This document shows positions 8,379-17,603 of a DNA stretch of 64,000 bases, in pieces. Below the pieces are notes generated by a model that was given only the letters and a program-made list of their open reading frames with translations, made no database searches and was not told the DNA's origin. The position numbers and the translations under genes were made by a program. Origin of the DNA: JBGVSA01 sp049840475 (lineage in GTDB: Bacteria > Pseudomonadota > Gammaproteobacteria > Burkholderiales > Rhodocyclaceae); the NCBI GenBank assembly GCA_049840475.1, contig JASGKX010000001.1, positions 2,356,001 through 2,420,000 on the forward strand, in the 5' to 3' direction. Position 1 is the stretch's first letter. Every line of letters begins with the position of its first letter.

Positions 8379-9488
8379 ATGGATGGTCAAGGCAAAACGG
8401 TCATCGTCGGCATGTCCGGCGGTGTGGATTCGTCGGTCGCGGCATTGCTGCTCAAGCAGCAGGGCTACGAGGTCATCGGCCTGTTCATGAAGAACTGGGA
8501 GGACGACGACGACGACGAGTACTGCTCGACGCGGCAGGATCTGATCGACGTGGCATCCGTGTGCGACGTGATCGGCATCGACCTCGAAGTGGTCAACTTC
8601 AGCGCCGAATACAAGGATCGCGTGTTTGCAGACTTCCTGCGCGAATACGAAGCCGGCCGCACACCGAACCCGGATATCCTCTGCAACAGCGAGATCAAGT
8701 TCAAGGCCTTCCTCGACCACGCCATGCAGTTGGGCGCCGACAAAATCGCGACCGGCCACTACGCTGGCGTGCGCGAGTGGCATAACGACGGCAAGGTCGA
8801 ATACCAGCTTCTCAAGGCTGAGGACGGCACCAAGGATCAGAGCTACTTTTTGTACCGCCTGAACCAGGCGCAACTGTCGAAGACCTTGTTTCCGCTGGCT
8901 GGCGTCTACAAGCGCGACGTGCGGCGCATTGCTGAAGATGCAGGGCTGCACGTGGCCGCCAAGAAAGATTCGACCGGTATCTGCTTTATCGGCGAGCGGC
9001 CGTTCCGCGAATTCCTCATGCGCTATCTGCCCACCAAGCCGGGCGAAATCCGCGCGCTCGACGACGATCGCGTGGTGGGCGAACACCAAGGGCTGATGTA
9101 TCACACCATCGGCCAGCGCAAGGGCCTGCACATCGGCGGCATCAAAGGCAACGACCACGCGGGCGAACACGACGCGTGGTACGTGGCGGGCAAGGACATG
9201 CAACGCAACGTGCTGTATGCCGTGCAGGGGCACGATCATCCGGCGTTGCTGCGCGAACGCCTGCGTGCCATCGATCTGTCATGGGTGTCCGACCACGCGC
9301 CGCGCACCAACTGGGTCTACACGGCAAAACCGCGCTACCGCACGCCTGACGCGCCCTGCAATATCGAAGCCATCGCCGGCGACAGTTGCGAGATCGCTTT
9401 TGCCGAACCGCAGTGGGCGCTGACGCCGGGCCAGTCGGTGGTGTTCTACGAGAGCCGCGTTTGCCTGGGTGGCGGCATCATCGCCTGA
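8379..9488 (+). CDS. mnmA: tRNA-specific 2-thiouridylase MnmA
   Basis: A 369-residue enzyme that installs 2-thio on U34 of Lys, Glu and Gln tRNAs, using ATP and persulfide sulfur. The PP-loop GMSGGVDSSVA lies at about 12-22. Catalytic cysteines are in NPDILCNSEIKF and in STGICFIGER. The C-terminal beta-barrel ends SVVFYESRVCLGGGIIA. Length is normal for the family. AGGAA precedes the ATG. A strong bidirectional terminator follows at 9522. Confidence 0.97.
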   Translation: MDGQGKTVIVGMSGGVDSSVAALLLKQQGYEVIGLFMKNWEDDDDDEYCSTRQDLIDVASVCDVIGIDLEVVNFSAEYKDRVFADFLREYEAGRTPNPDILCNSEIKFKAFLDHAMQLGADKIATGHYAGVREWHNDGKVEYQLLKAEDGTKDQSYFLYRLNQAQLSKTLFPLAGVYKRDVRRIAEDAGLHVAAKKDSTGICFIGERPFREFLMRYLPTKPGEIRALDDDRVVGEHQGLMYHTIGQRKGLHIGGIKGNDHAGEHDAWYVAGKDMQRNVLYAVQGHDHPALLRERLRAIDLSWVSDHAPRTNWVYTAKPRYRTPDAPCNIEAIAGDSCEIAFAEPQWALTPGQSVVFYESRVCLGGGIIA

Positions 9489-9521
9489 CGGAACGCGTCT
9501 GCCGGACGTAGCACGCAAAAA

Positions 9522-9551
9522 GGGCGCAGATAGTTTCTGCGCCCTTTTTTT
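9522..9551. terminator. Bidirectional Rho-independent terminator
   Basis: GGGCGCAGA (9522-9530) and TCTGCGCCC (9536-9544) with a short loop, then seven Ts; a matching A-run on the left serves the convergent dctM transcript. Confidence 0.92.
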
Positions 9552-9565
9552 GTCTACGTTTTTGC

Positions 9566-10846
9566 TCAGTGCGTCATCCACTTCAATGGCGTCAGCACGA
9601 GCTGCGGGAATACGACCAGCAACAACAGCACCGTGGTTTCCGCCAACAAAAACGGCCAGATGCCTTTGATGAGCCGCTCCATCGATAACTTGCCCACGCC
9701 GCACACCACATTCAACACGGTGCCCACGGGCGGTGTGATCAGACCAATCGATACGTTCATGATGAACAGCACGCCGAAATAGACCGGATCGATGTTGCCC
9801 TGCTTGAGGATCGGCATCAGCACTGGCGTCATGATGAGCACCGTGGGCGTCAGGTCCATGGCGGTGCCGATCAGCAACACCATTAGCATGAGGGTCAGCG
9901 TGAGCAGCACGGGCTTGTCCATGACCGGCGCCAGCAGGCCGGCCAGTTGCATCGGAATGTCCGCCGCAGTGATGAGCCATGCCGACACGGACGCCGCAGC
10001 CACCAGGAACATGACGATGGACGTGGTTTTGGCTGCGTTGAGAAACAAGCGATATGTCTCTGTGAGCTTGATCTCCCGATACACGAACAGGCCAACCACG
10101 AGTGAGTAAGCCGCCGCCGTCACCGCCGCTTCGGTCGGCGTGAAGACACCCGTCTTCAGACCACCGATGATGACAATCGGCAGCAGCAAAGCCCAGAACC
10201 CCTCACCTGTTTTGGAAAGGCGTTCTTTCATGCTTGCCTTGGGCGCGGTGTGGACCTTCTCTTTGTGCGCGTAGAAGCGCCAGGTCAGGATCAGCGCGCC
10301 GCCCATGAGAATGCCGGGCACGATGCCTGCCATGAACAGCTTGGTCACGGATACTTGGCCACTGACGCCGTACAGGATCATCGGAATCGACGGCGGAATG
10401 ATCGGCGCAATAATGCCACCCGCGCCGATGAGCCCGCCTGCGCGATATACGTTGTAGTTGGAGGCGCGCATCATCGGCAGCAGCACTGCCGCCAGCGCAG
10501 CTGTATCGGCGACCGCTGAGCCAGACAACGACGCCATGATCACGGCAGCGATGACCGCCACGTAACCCAGCCCGCCGCGTATGTGGCCCACCCATGCCAT
10601 GGCGATAGCAATGATCCGGCGCGTCATGCCGCCGGCATTCATGAATTCGCCCGCCACCATGAAGAACGGAACCGCCAGTAGCGGAAAGCTGTTGGCGCCG
10701 TCCCACATGTTCTGCATGACGATCTGAGGGTCGGTCAGTCCCAACCAGAACATCAACACCAGACCGGTGACCAGCAGCGCGAACGCAATCGGCAGCCCGA
10801 GCGCCATGGTGGAGAGCAGGGCGCCGATGAAGACAAGCATGGTCAT
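9566..10846 (-). CDS. dctM: TRAP transporter large permease (DctM)
   Basis: A 426-residue inner-membrane protein with about 12 hydrophobic segments, the DctM subunit of a tripartite ATP-independent periplasmic transporter. The recognisable core includes PFFMVAGEFMNAGGMTRRII near 60, IIAPIIPPSIPMILYGV near 140, and LITPPVGTVLNVVCGVG near 370. It works with DctQ and DctP to import an organic or sugar acid with sodium. Its ATG overlaps the dctQ stop by 4 bases. Being next to idonate/gluconate dehydrogenases, its substrate is probably L-idonate, D-gluconate or a keto derivative (inference). Confidence 0.95.
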   Translation of the reverse strand: MTMLVFIGALLSTMALGLPIAFALLVTGLVLMFWLGLTDPQIVMQNMWDGANSFPLLAVPFFMVAGEFMNAGGMTRRIIAIAMAWVGHIRGGLGYVAVIAAVIMASLSGSAVADTAALAAVLLPMMRASNYNVYRAGGLIGAGGIIAPIIPPSIPMILYGVSGQVSVTKLFMAGIVPGILMGGALILTWRFYAHKEKVHTAPKASMKERLSKTGEGFWALLLPIVIIGGLKTGVFTPTEAAVTAAAYSLVVGLFVYREIKLTETYRLFLNAAKTTSIVMFLVAAASVSAWLITAADIPMQLAGLLAPVMDKPVLLTLTLMLMVLLIGTAMDLTPTVLIMTPVLMPILKQGNIDPVYFGVLFIMNVSIGLITPPVGTVLNVVCGVGKLSMERLIKGIWPFLLAETTVLLLLVVFPQLVLTPLKWMTH

Positions 10847-11403
10847 GATTGCGCTCCTGCCGTGATGTCGTGCGTGTCTTGCTCGGCGACATGGTCTCCG
10901 GATGCCGTCATCAATTCGTCATCGTCGACATGGCCCAGCATCAGTCGCACAAGGCCCGACAGCGCGTGCAGTGCGATGGCGGCTCCGGCGATGTAGCTCA
11001 CTCCATAGACCCACATCATGCTGACCATCATCACGGGCGAGCGCGTCTCGCGCACGATTTCGTGCTGGAGGTACGAGCCATACAGCATGTAGCAGGCGCA
11101 GATGAGGATGAGCACTTGGCAGATGCCCCAGCACACACGCCTCGCAGGAATGGAGAGTCGACTGAGAACGATGCTGACGCTGATGTGCGTGCGGTCACGC
11201 ATGGCGACGGTCGCGCCAAGGAAGGTCATCAGAACGAACATGAAGCGCGGCAACTCTTCGGCGATGTCGAAGCCGCTGTTGAAGAAGAAACGCATGATGA
11301 CGTTGCCGAACACCAGCACGAACATCACCACCATGCAGATCACGAGGATCGCTTCGAGGAACCGGTAGAAGCCGTTCGACAAAGCACGCCATGTTGTTGG
11401 CAT
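10843..11403 (-). CDS. dctQ: TRAP transporter small permease (DctQ)
   Basis: A 186-residue protein with four membrane spans (about 15-37, 48-67, 88-110, 128-150) and the DctQ signature NVIMRFFFNSGFDIAEELPR near residue 34, followed by the conserved AMRDRTHISV. It bridges DctM and the membrane. The C-terminal 30 residues are acidic and soluble. It is coupled to dctM by a 4-base overlap. A 19-bp-stem hairpin lies between it and dctP upstream. Confidence 0.92.
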   Translation of the reverse strand: MPTTWRALSNGFYRFLEAILVICMVVMFVLVFGNVIMRFFFNSGFDIAEELPRFMFVLMTFLGATVAMRDRTHISVSIVLSRLSIPARRVCWGICQVLILICACYMLYGSYLQHEIVRETRSPVMMVSMMWVYGVSYIAGAAIALHALSGLVRLMLGHVDDDELMTASGDHVAEQDTHDITAGAQS

Positions 11404-11430
11404 GTTGCCTCCTTGCGCAGACAGGAACGG

Positions 11431-11481
11431 CGCCCCGGCGGCCGGACTCCCGATTGTGTCGAGAGTCCGGCCGCCGGGGCG
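11431..11481 (-). repeat. Long perfect inverted repeat between dctP and dctQ
   Basis: Nineteen-base perfect arms (11431-11449 and 11463-11481; CGCCCCGGCGG... pairs with ...CCGCCGGGGCG) around a 13-base loop, in the 88-base dctP-dctQ gap. There is no T-run. A hairpin here would protect the dctP mRNA 3' end or attenuate read-through, giving more binding protein than permease. Confidence 0.75.
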
Positions 11482-11491
11482 CGTGGCGGGC

Positions 11492-12514
11492 TTACTTGGC
11501 TTGCTTGCGGGCCTTCTCGATTTCCGCGAAGAAGCTGGCGACGAATTCGCTGCCGACTTCAGGCGTGAACTTGTCGATGACGGGCTTGACCTTCTCGCGC
11601 AGCTTGGTCAATTCGGAAGGCGGGAGAGGTTCCACGCTCACGCCGTGCTGGCGCAGTTTGGCGATCACGTCCTGGTCGGCCGCAGTCATGATCTGGCGAT
11701 GGAACACCATCGATTCGGTGGCGGCCTTCTTGAGCGCTTCCTGGTCCTTGGGCGCGAGAGCGTTCCAGTATTTCGTCGACACCAGGATCGCGCACGGCGT
11801 ATAGACGTGATTGGTGACGGTGATGTACTTCTGCACTTCGTACATCTTGTTGGCGTACATGTGGATGAGCGGGTTTTCCTGCCCGTCGAGCGCTTTGGTT
11901 TCGAGTGCGGTGAACACTTCGGCGTAGGACATCGGTACGGCGTTGGTGCCCATGGCCTTCCAGGTTTCAAGCGCCACCGGGTTCTGCATGACGCGGATCT
12001 TCAAACCGCCAAGGTCTTCGACTCGCTTGATGGCGCGCTTGCTGTTCGACAACTGGCGGAACCCCGCTTCGCCCCACGCCAGGCCGACGACATTGAGTGG
12101 CCGCATCATGTCGAACAGCTTCTGCCCCATCGCCCCACGGAAGACGTAGTCGACCTCGTCGTAGTTATTGAACAAGAAGGGGAAGTCAAACGCCTGCAAC
12201 GGTTTGACCCGTCCTGCGATGGGCGAGACCGCGCCGTAGTAGATCTCCTGCGTGCCGGCCTGTGTGGCTTGCAGCATCTTGTCGTCGCCACCCAGAACGC
12301 CACCGGGATAGACCTGAATCTGCACGCGGCCTTCAGTGTATTTGCCAGCGAGCTCGGCAAACTTGTCCATGGTTTTGGCTTGCGGGTGCTCGGTTGGCAT
12401 CGCATGGCCCAGGCGGGCCTTTTGTTGTGCCAGCGCTGTGCCGCTGCCGATGCAGGTAACGCCGAGCAGAGTGGCCATGACGAGCCTGCTCATCGAATCG
12501 ATGCGGAATTGCAT
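11492..12514 (-). CDS. dctP: TRAP transporter substrate-binding protein (DctP)
   Basis: A 340-residue periplasmic solute receptor. The signal peptide spans residues 1-29 (hydrophobic VMATLLGVTCIG, cleavage after ALA). The mature protein opens KARLGHAMPTEHPQAKTMDK, typical of DctP/TeaA receptors. The substrate carboxylate-binding arginine region is LGGLKIRVMQNPVALETWKA near 170. It is first in the dctPQM order and carries an operator-like 11-mer 50 bases upstream that also occurs before the regulator and idnO genes, so it is likely induced with them. Confidence 0.95.
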   Translation of the reverse strand: MQFRIDSMSRLVMATLLGVTCIGSGTALAQQKARLGHAMPTEHPQAKTMDKFAELAGKYTEGRVQIQVYPGGVLGGDDKMLQATQAGTQEIYYGAVSPIAGRVKPLQAFDFPFLFNNYDEVDYVFRGAMGQKLFDMMRPLNVVGLAWGEAGFRQLSNSKRAIKRVEDLGGLKIRVMQNPVALETWKAMGTNAVPMSYAEVFTALETKALDGQENPLIHMYANKMYEVQKYITVTNHVYTPCAILVSTKYWNALAPKDQEALKKAATESMVFHRQIMTAADQDVIAKLRQHGVSVEPLPPSELTKLREKVKPVIDKFTPEVGSEFVASFFAEIEKARKQAK

Positions 12515-12563
12515 GATGTCTCCTCCGGTGCTGTCTGTTTTATGAAGTACTTCTATGCGACAG

Positions 12564-12574
12564 CTGTACTACAA
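12564..12574 (-). promoter_or_regulatory. Candidate GntR operator upstream of dctP
   Basis: The minus strand reads TTGTAGTACAG, identical to 13556-13566. A second palindrome, GAAGTACTTC, lies at 12544-12553. FadR-family repressors commonly bind TTGTANTACAA-like sites; assignment to the adjacent regulator is inferred. Confidence 0.6.
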
Positions 12575-12728
12575 CGCATGTCGGCATGAGGTATGGAGAT
12601 GTGGGTCAAGTTCACAGGACAGAAGCGGAGAAATGTGGGCAAGGGATTTTCCGCAGCGAGGTGCGGTTGAACGCCGATGTGACATGGGAACGGCCGCGAT
12701 AGCTGCGGCCGACTTCAGGGAGGCGCGC

Positions 12729-13499
12729 TCAGGACTTGGTCTGGTCGCGTTCGAGCATACGGCGCGCGGTGCGCCGGATCATGATGAGGGAGGCTGCTTC
12801 TGCCGCAGTGGCGTCCTGATAGCGAATGGCCTCGAACAGATCCTTGTGTTGTTCGAGCGTGCTGTGGATCTGCACCTCACTGTTGAGGAACGTCCGATCG
12901 AAAATCGCGCGCTGCAGTGCGCTGATGGCATCGGCTAACTGGAGCATGACCGGATTGTGCGCCGCCAGCAGCACAGCCTTGTGAAAGCGGATGTCGGCTT
13001 CATTGAAAGCGTCCTTGTCACCGCCGGACGCATGCTTTTCCATCTCGTTGAGCGCAAGCTCGATCTGCGCCAGATCCATAGCGGTCGCGCGTTCGGCGGC
13101 CCAACGCCCGATAGCAGGTTCGACCACGCCCCGCACGTCGTTCAGTGCTGCAATCAACGTCTTGTCGTTGCCACCCTCTTCCAACGCCCAGCGCAGTACG
13201 TCACTGTCCAGGTAATTCCAGCCGTCGCGCGGCATGACGAACAGCCCTCGATGGCGCTGCGCGTCGATCAACCGTTTCGCCGACAAGACCTTTACGGCCT
13301 CGCGGATGATGTTGCGGGACGTGTCGAATTCAATGCACAACTCATTTTCGGAAGGCAGCGCGCTCCCCGGTGCGTACTCGCCCGAAACGATCTGGTGTCC
13401 GAAACGTTCGATGATCCGTTCGGTCTTGGTGATGCCGGCTAGCAAACAGTCCTCCTCATCCTGATGACATGCCAGGGGATGGCAAAAAAAACGTTTCAT
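12729..13499 (-). CDS. FadR-type GntR regulator of the idonate/gluconate TRAP locus
   Basis: A 256-residue regulator. The winged helix covers about 20-95 (GSALPSENELCIEFDTSRNI, REAVKVLSAKRLIDAQ), then an FCD ligand domain with metal-site histidines (ADIRFHKAVLLAAHNP, STLEQHKDLFEAI). Start at ATG 13499 gives MKRFFCH; the open frame continues to 13601 but that extension covers AT-rich promoter sequence. It sits between dctPQM and the divergent idnO-idnD, and identical TTGTAGTACAG sites flank it, so it probably represses both arms until a sugar-acid ligand binds. Confidence 0.88.
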   Translation of the reverse strand: MKRFFCHPLACHQDEEDCLLAGITKTERIIERFGHQIVSGEYAPGSALPSENELCIEFDTSRNIIREAVKVLSAKRLIDAQRHRGLFVMPRDGWNYLDSDVLRWALEEGGNDKTLIAALNDVRGVVEPAIGRWAAERATAMDLAQIELALNEMEKHASGGDKDAFNEADIRFHKAVLLAAHNPVMLQLADAISALQRAIFDRTFLNSEVQIHSTLEQHKDLFEAIRYQDATAAEAASLIMIRRTARRMLERDQTKS

Positions 13500-13555
13500 T
13501 GTCGCCCAGAGCAGGGTGGTCCCATGCAGCAAGCACACCAATTTTCTTGCATTTA

Positions 13556-13566
13556 TTGTAGTACAG
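13556..13566 (+). promoter_or_regulatory. Candidate GntR operator upstream of regulator and idnO
   Basis: TTGTAGTACAG in an AT-rich stretch 56 bases before the regulator start and 128 bases before idnO. Same 11-mer as at 12564-12574 in opposite orientation. Confidence 0.6.
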
Positions 13567-13693
13567 AAAATGTGTAAATGTATAACCGTGATGACCATCA
13601 AGTATTACATGTTCGAGGTTCGCTACCTTTAGCGACGCGGGTGAAGTCGTCTGCGATGGTGGCTTTGGCCAAGCACAGCGAGAGGAAACCAAT

Positions 13694-14470
13694 ATGAATA
13701 TCCACGGGGCCAAGCTCTTCGATCTGAGCGGCAAGCGTGCACTCATCACTGGCTCGGGTCAGGGCATCGGATGGTCGCTCGCCAAGGGGTTGGCCAGCGC
13801 TGGCGCGAGCGTCGTGCTCAATGACATTGACAACGTACGCTTGAATAAGGGTGTGCAGTTGCTACGCGAAGAAGGCTTTGTCGCGAGCGGCGAATTGTTC
13901 GATGTCGTCGACCACGCGGGGGTCAGCGCGGCAATCGAGCGTATCGAGGTGACGCTCGGGCCTATCGACATTCTCATCAACAACGCTGGCATTCAGCGCC
14001 GCGCACCACTCGAAGATTTCCCCCCTGAAGACTGGGACCGCGTTCTGTCGGTGAACCTCACCAGCGTGTTCAACGTCTCGCAGGCGGTAGCCAGGCGGAT
14101 GCTCACGCGCCAGCGCGGCAAGATCATCAATATCTGCTCTGTTCAGAGCATGCTCGGTCGCCCGACGATTGCGCCCTATGCCGCTAGCAAGGGGGCCGTC
14201 GCCATGCTCACCAAGGGCATGTGCGCCGACTGGGCCCGTCACGGCCTGCAGATCAACGGCATTGCCCCTGGCTACTTCGCGACCGAAATGAACCAAGCGC
14301 TGGTCGAGAACGAAGCGTTCTCGACATGGTTATGCAAGCGCACGCCCGCTGGCCGCTGGGGAAACGTCGAAGAACTGTGCGGCGCAGCGATCTACCTGTC
14401 GGCGCCGGCCTCCGACTTTGTCAATGGGCATGTCATCTACGTCGACGGCGGTCTCACCAGCACGGTGTGA
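13694..14470 (+). CDS. SDR oxidoreductase, gluconate 5-dehydrogenase-like
   Basis: A 258-residue short-chain dehydrogenase. The NAD(P) loop is TGSGQGIGWSLAKGLA near residue 19, NNAG follows at about 95, and the catalytic Ser-Tyr-Lys appear as SVQSMLGRPTIAPYAASKGA. The beginning (LFDLSGKRALITGSGQGIG) and end (GHVIYVDGGLTSTV) match IdnO-type 5-keto-D-gluconate reductases. Expected reaction: 5-ketogluconate to D-gluconate with NADPH. GAGAGGAAA precedes the ATG. It is followed 41 bases later by the idonate dehydrogenase gene. Confidence 0.88.
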   Translation: MNIHGAKLFDLSGKRALITGSGQGIGWSLAKGLASAGASVVLNDIDNVRLNKGVQLLREEGFVASGELFDVVDHAGVSAAIERIEVTLGPIDILINNAGIQRRAPLEDFPPEDWDRVLSVNLTSVFNVSQAVARRMLTRQRGKIINICSVQSMLGRPTIAPYAASKGAVAMLTKGMCADWARHGLQINGIAPGYFATEMNQALVENEAFSTWLCKRTPAGRWGNVEELCGAAIYLSAPASDFVNGHVIYVDGGLTSTV

Positions 14471-14511
14471 TGCCGCCGCCGTGCGCCGAATTCGCAACAG
14501 GAGCCAACAAG

Positions 14512-15555
14512 ATGGAGTCAAGAATCTGCGTCGTGCACGCTGCCCATGATCTGCGCATCACCACCGCGCAGGTGGGCGAACCCGGCCCAGGGCAGGTACT
14601 TGTGCGCATAGGTGCGGGCGGTATCTGCGGATCGGATCTGCATTATTTCCAGGATGGTGGTTTTGGCGCGATTCGCGTGCGCGAACCGCTCACCCTTGGG
14701 CACGAAGTGGCGGGTACGGTTGCGAAGGTAGGTAGCGGTGTGACGCGGGTGTGCGAGGGGCAGCGTATTGCACTCAACCCCAGTCACGCGTGCGGTCGAT
14801 GCGGTTTCTGTCAGGCAGGACAGCATCAGCATTGCCTGGACATGGTCTTTTACGGCAGCGCACGCACCATGCCGCACAGTCAGGGGGCTTTCCGCGAGTG
14901 GATCGTGGCCAACGAAGTGCAATGCGAGCCCATCGCCGACGATGTTTCGATCAACGAGGCTGCATGTTGTGAGCCGCTGTCGGTGGCCTTGCACGCAACA
15001 CGTCAGGCGGGTGATCTGATCGGCAAGCGTGTGATGGTTGCCGGCGCGGGCCCGATAGGCGCGCTGACGGTTGCGGCTGCACGCTTTGCCGGCGCGCTGG
15101 AGATCGTCGCGTGCGACCTGCGCGATCGTCCGCTGAGCATTGCCCGTCGCATGGGGGCTACCGACGTCATCAACACCGCCACGCAGCCGGATGCGATCGA
15201 GCAGCGATTCTCGGTCGGGAAAGGCTACTTCGACGTGGTATTCGAATGCACCGGCGCGCCATCCATGTTGCCCTGTGTGCTACCCGCAGTTGCGCCACGC
15301 GGTGTGATTGTCCAGGTGGGCTATCCAGACTCGGTGGCGTTGGCGCTGGGCACACTCATCAGCAAGGAAATCAGCCTTGTCGGCACCCATCGCTTCAATG
15401 CCGAGTTCGCACTTGCTGCGCGCCTCATCAGTGAGCGGCGCATCGATGTGCGCCCCATCATCAGCGCCGTCGTTCCGCTGAACGAAGCCGTACATGCTTT
15501 TGAACTCGCAGCGGATCGCGGCGCCCACATGAAAGTGCTCTTGGACTTTAGCTGA
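14512..15555 (+). CDS. Zinc-type alcohol dehydrogenase, L-idonate 5-dehydrogenase-like
   Basis: A 347-residue medium-chain dehydrogenase. Catalytic zinc ligands are in GGICGSDLHYFQDGGFG (near 36) and GHEVAG (near 64). The four structural-zinc cysteines are in ACGRCGFCQAGQHQHC. The NAD loop is VAGAGPIGALTV near 177. LHYFQDGGFG after the first zinc cysteine is typical of IdnD, which oxidises L-idonate to 5-ketogluconate. Start at 14512, with CAGGAG upstream. With the SDR and TRAP genes this forms an idonate/ketogluconate route to gluconate. No gluconate kinase is present in the window. Confidence 0.88.
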   Translation: MESRICVVHAAHDLRITTAQVGEPGPGQVLVRIGAGGICGSDLHYFQDGGFGAIRVREPLTLGHEVAGTVAKVGSGVTRVCEGQRIALNPSHACGRCGFCQAGQHQHCLDMVFYGSARTMPHSQGAFREWIVANEVQCEPIADDVSINEAACCEPLSVALHATRQAGDLIGKRVMVAGAGPIGALTVAAARFAGALEIVACDLRDRPLSIARRMGATDVINTATQPDAIEQRFSVGKGYFDVVFECTGAPSMLPCVLPAVAPRGVIVQVGYPDSVALALGTLISKEISLVGTHRFNAEFALAARLISERRIDVRPIISAVVPLNEAVHAFELAADRGAHMKVLLDFS

Positions 15556-15628
15556 CCGCCGCCATCCGGGCCTGCCGGCATGAGCAATCGACACAGTCAT
15601 CGATGTCTCGTACCCGGCAGGTTGTTTG

Positions 15629-17521
15629 TCACGCTGCGACCGCCTCGCGTATCTGCTCCAGCACGCCGGCATCTTCGATGGTCGTCAGGTCGCCGGGGTC
15701 TTTGCCTTCGCACAGTGCCTGGATGGCGCGCCGCAGGACTTTGCCCGAGCGCGTTTTGGGCAAGGCTGTCACAAAGCACACCTGTGCCGGCCGTGCGACA
15801 GCGCCCAACTGCCGGTCGACGGTGGCGATGATGTCGGCCGCCAGAGCTGTTCGCGCGGCTTCATCCTGCGCACCGCGTGCGTCGCGTAATACCGCGAAGG
15901 CCACGGCGACCTGTCCCTTCAGAGAATCGGCCTTGCCGACCACGGCGCATTCGGCCACGGCGGGGTGCCCGGTGATCGACTCTTCGATCTCTCGCGTGCC
16001 GAGGCGGTGGCCGGCGACGTTGATGACGTCATCGGTGCGGCCAAGGATGAACATGTAGCCGTCCTTGTCGCGCACGCCCCAGTCGAAGGTTGAATACAGC
16101 ATCTGGCCGGGCAGGGTGTCGAAGTAATGCAAGAAGCGCGAGTCGCTCCGCCATACGGTCTGCATGCAGCCGGGCGGCAGCGGTGGGGCGATGGCGATGA
16201 CGCCTTTCTCGCCGGCGCCGACGGGTTTGCCGGTCTGTTGGTCGACAATCCTGACGTCATAGCCGTACATCGGCATGCCGGGGCTACCCAGCCGCGTCGG
16301 CGTGTCTTCGATGCCACGTGCGACGGTCATGATCGGCCAGCCGGTTTCGGTCTGCCAGTAATTGTCGACGACCGGGTGGCCAAGCCCCTCCTGGATCCAA
16401 GATGCAGTCGGTTCGTCCAGCGGCTCGCCAGCCAGGAAGAGCGCGCGCAGGCTGCTGGTGTCGTACTTCGTCAGCCATGCCGGGTCCTGCTTTTTGAGCA
16501 CGCGGATCGCGGTGGGTGACGAGAACATCACGCTCGGGCGGTATTTTTCGACAAGCCGCCACAGGATGCCCGCATCCGGACAGATCGGCAGTCCTTCGTA
16601 CAGCATGGTCGCCATGCCGGCGATGAGCGGGCCGTACACGATGTATGAATGCCCGACCACCCAGCCGATGTCGCTGGTGCAGAAATAGGTCTCGCCCGGC
16701 TTGCCGCAGTAGATGTACTTCATCGATGCTGCCAGCGCGACGGTATAACCGCCGACGTCGCGCTGTACGCCCTTGGGTTTGCCGGTGGTGCCAGACGTGT
16801 ACAGCGTGTAGCTGATTTCGTTCGACTCCAGCCAGGTGACGTCAACTTGTGCGTTGGCGTGCTGCTCGCGCAGCGCGGCATAGTCGAGGTCGCGCCCTTG
16901 TTCGCGGTTCATTGGCGCAAGCCCACGGTCGACCAGCAGTACGTGTGCGGGTTTGTGCGTGGAGCGCTGGATTGCCTCATCCAGTTGCGGCTTGTAGGGC
17001 ACTACCTTGCCGCCACGTGAGCCACCGTCGGCGGACACGATCAACACCGGTTCGGCGTCCTCGATGCGCGATGCCAGACTGAACGCCGCAAATCCGCCGA
17101 ACACCACGCTGTGGATCGCGCCGATGCGGGCGCAGGCATACATGGCGAACACCGCCTCGGCGATCATCGGCATGTAGATGAGCACGCGGTCGCCGCGCTT
17201 GACGCCGAGCGACTGCATGATCGATGCCATGCGCATGACTTCGCGATGCAGTTCGCCAAAGGTGTAGGTGTGCTCGGTGTTGGTTTCTGTCGATACACAA
17301 ATGAGTGCGGGGGCGTCGGCGCGCTCTGGCAGGTGACGGTCGATGGCGTTGTAGCAGAGGTTGGTCTCACCGCCGACGAACCAGCGCGCAAAGGGCGGCT
17401 GGCTGTAGTCGAGCACCTGCGTGAAAGGCTTGTGCCAGTGAATCAGACCGGCCTGCTCGCCCCAGAAGCCCTCGCGGTCTTCGATGGAACGCTGGTGAAA
17501 CGCTTGCAGCGTGGTGCTCAT
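15629..17521 (-). CDS. prpE: Propionate--CoA ligase
   Basis: A 630-residue acyl-CoA synthetase of the ANL superfamily that activates propionate to propionyl-CoA with ATP. Motif A3 is YTSGTTGKPKGVQRDVGG (near 240), where PrpE has GGY rather than the acetyl-CoA synthetase pattern. The hinge and C-terminal catalytic lysine are in LPKTRSGKVLRRAI near 590. N-terminal FHQRSIEDREGFWGEQA is typical. GGAGACACCC precedes the start. It is the last gene of prpBCDE, so it feeds the 2-methylcitrate cycle coded just upstream. Confidence 0.95.
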   Translation of the reverse strand: MSTTLQAFHQRSIEDREGFWGEQAGLIHWHKPFTQVLDYSQPPFARWFVGGETNLCYNAIDRHLPERADAPALICVSTETNTEHTYTFGELHREVMRMASIMQSLGVKRGDRVLIYMPMIAEAVFAMYACARIGAIHSVVFGGFAAFSLASRIEDAEPVLIVSADGGSRGGKVVPYKPQLDEAIQRSTHKPAHVLLVDRGLAPMNREQGRDLDYAALREQHANAQVDVTWLESNEISYTLYTSGTTGKPKGVQRDVGGYTVALAASMKYIYCGKPGETYFCTSDIGWVVGHSYIVYGPLIAGMATMLYEGLPICPDAGILWRLVEKYRPSVMFSSPTAIRVLKKQDPAWLTKYDTSSLRALFLAGEPLDEPTASWIQEGLGHPVVDNYWQTETGWPIMTVARGIEDTPTRLGSPGMPMYGYDVRIVDQQTGKPVGAGEKGVIAIAPPLPPGCMQTVWRSDSRFLHYFDTLPGQMLYSTFDWGVRDKDGYMFILGRTDDVINVAGHRLGTREIEESITGHPAVAECAVVGKADSLKGQVAVAFAVLRDARGAQDEAARTALAADIIATVDRQLGAVARPAQVCFVTALPKTRSGKVLRRAIQALCEGKDPGDLTTIEDAGVLEQIREAVAA

Positions 17522-17603
17522 GGGTGTCTCCTCCGTCCTCTGTCCGGGGCGCCGGCGGCGGGCTGATTCTTGTGCCTCTGTGCAACGCCGGGCGTCGTGT
17601 CTC

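Noticed and set aside
11402..12589. 395-codon plus-strand frame
   Set aside because: Antisense to dctP, no recognisable domain.
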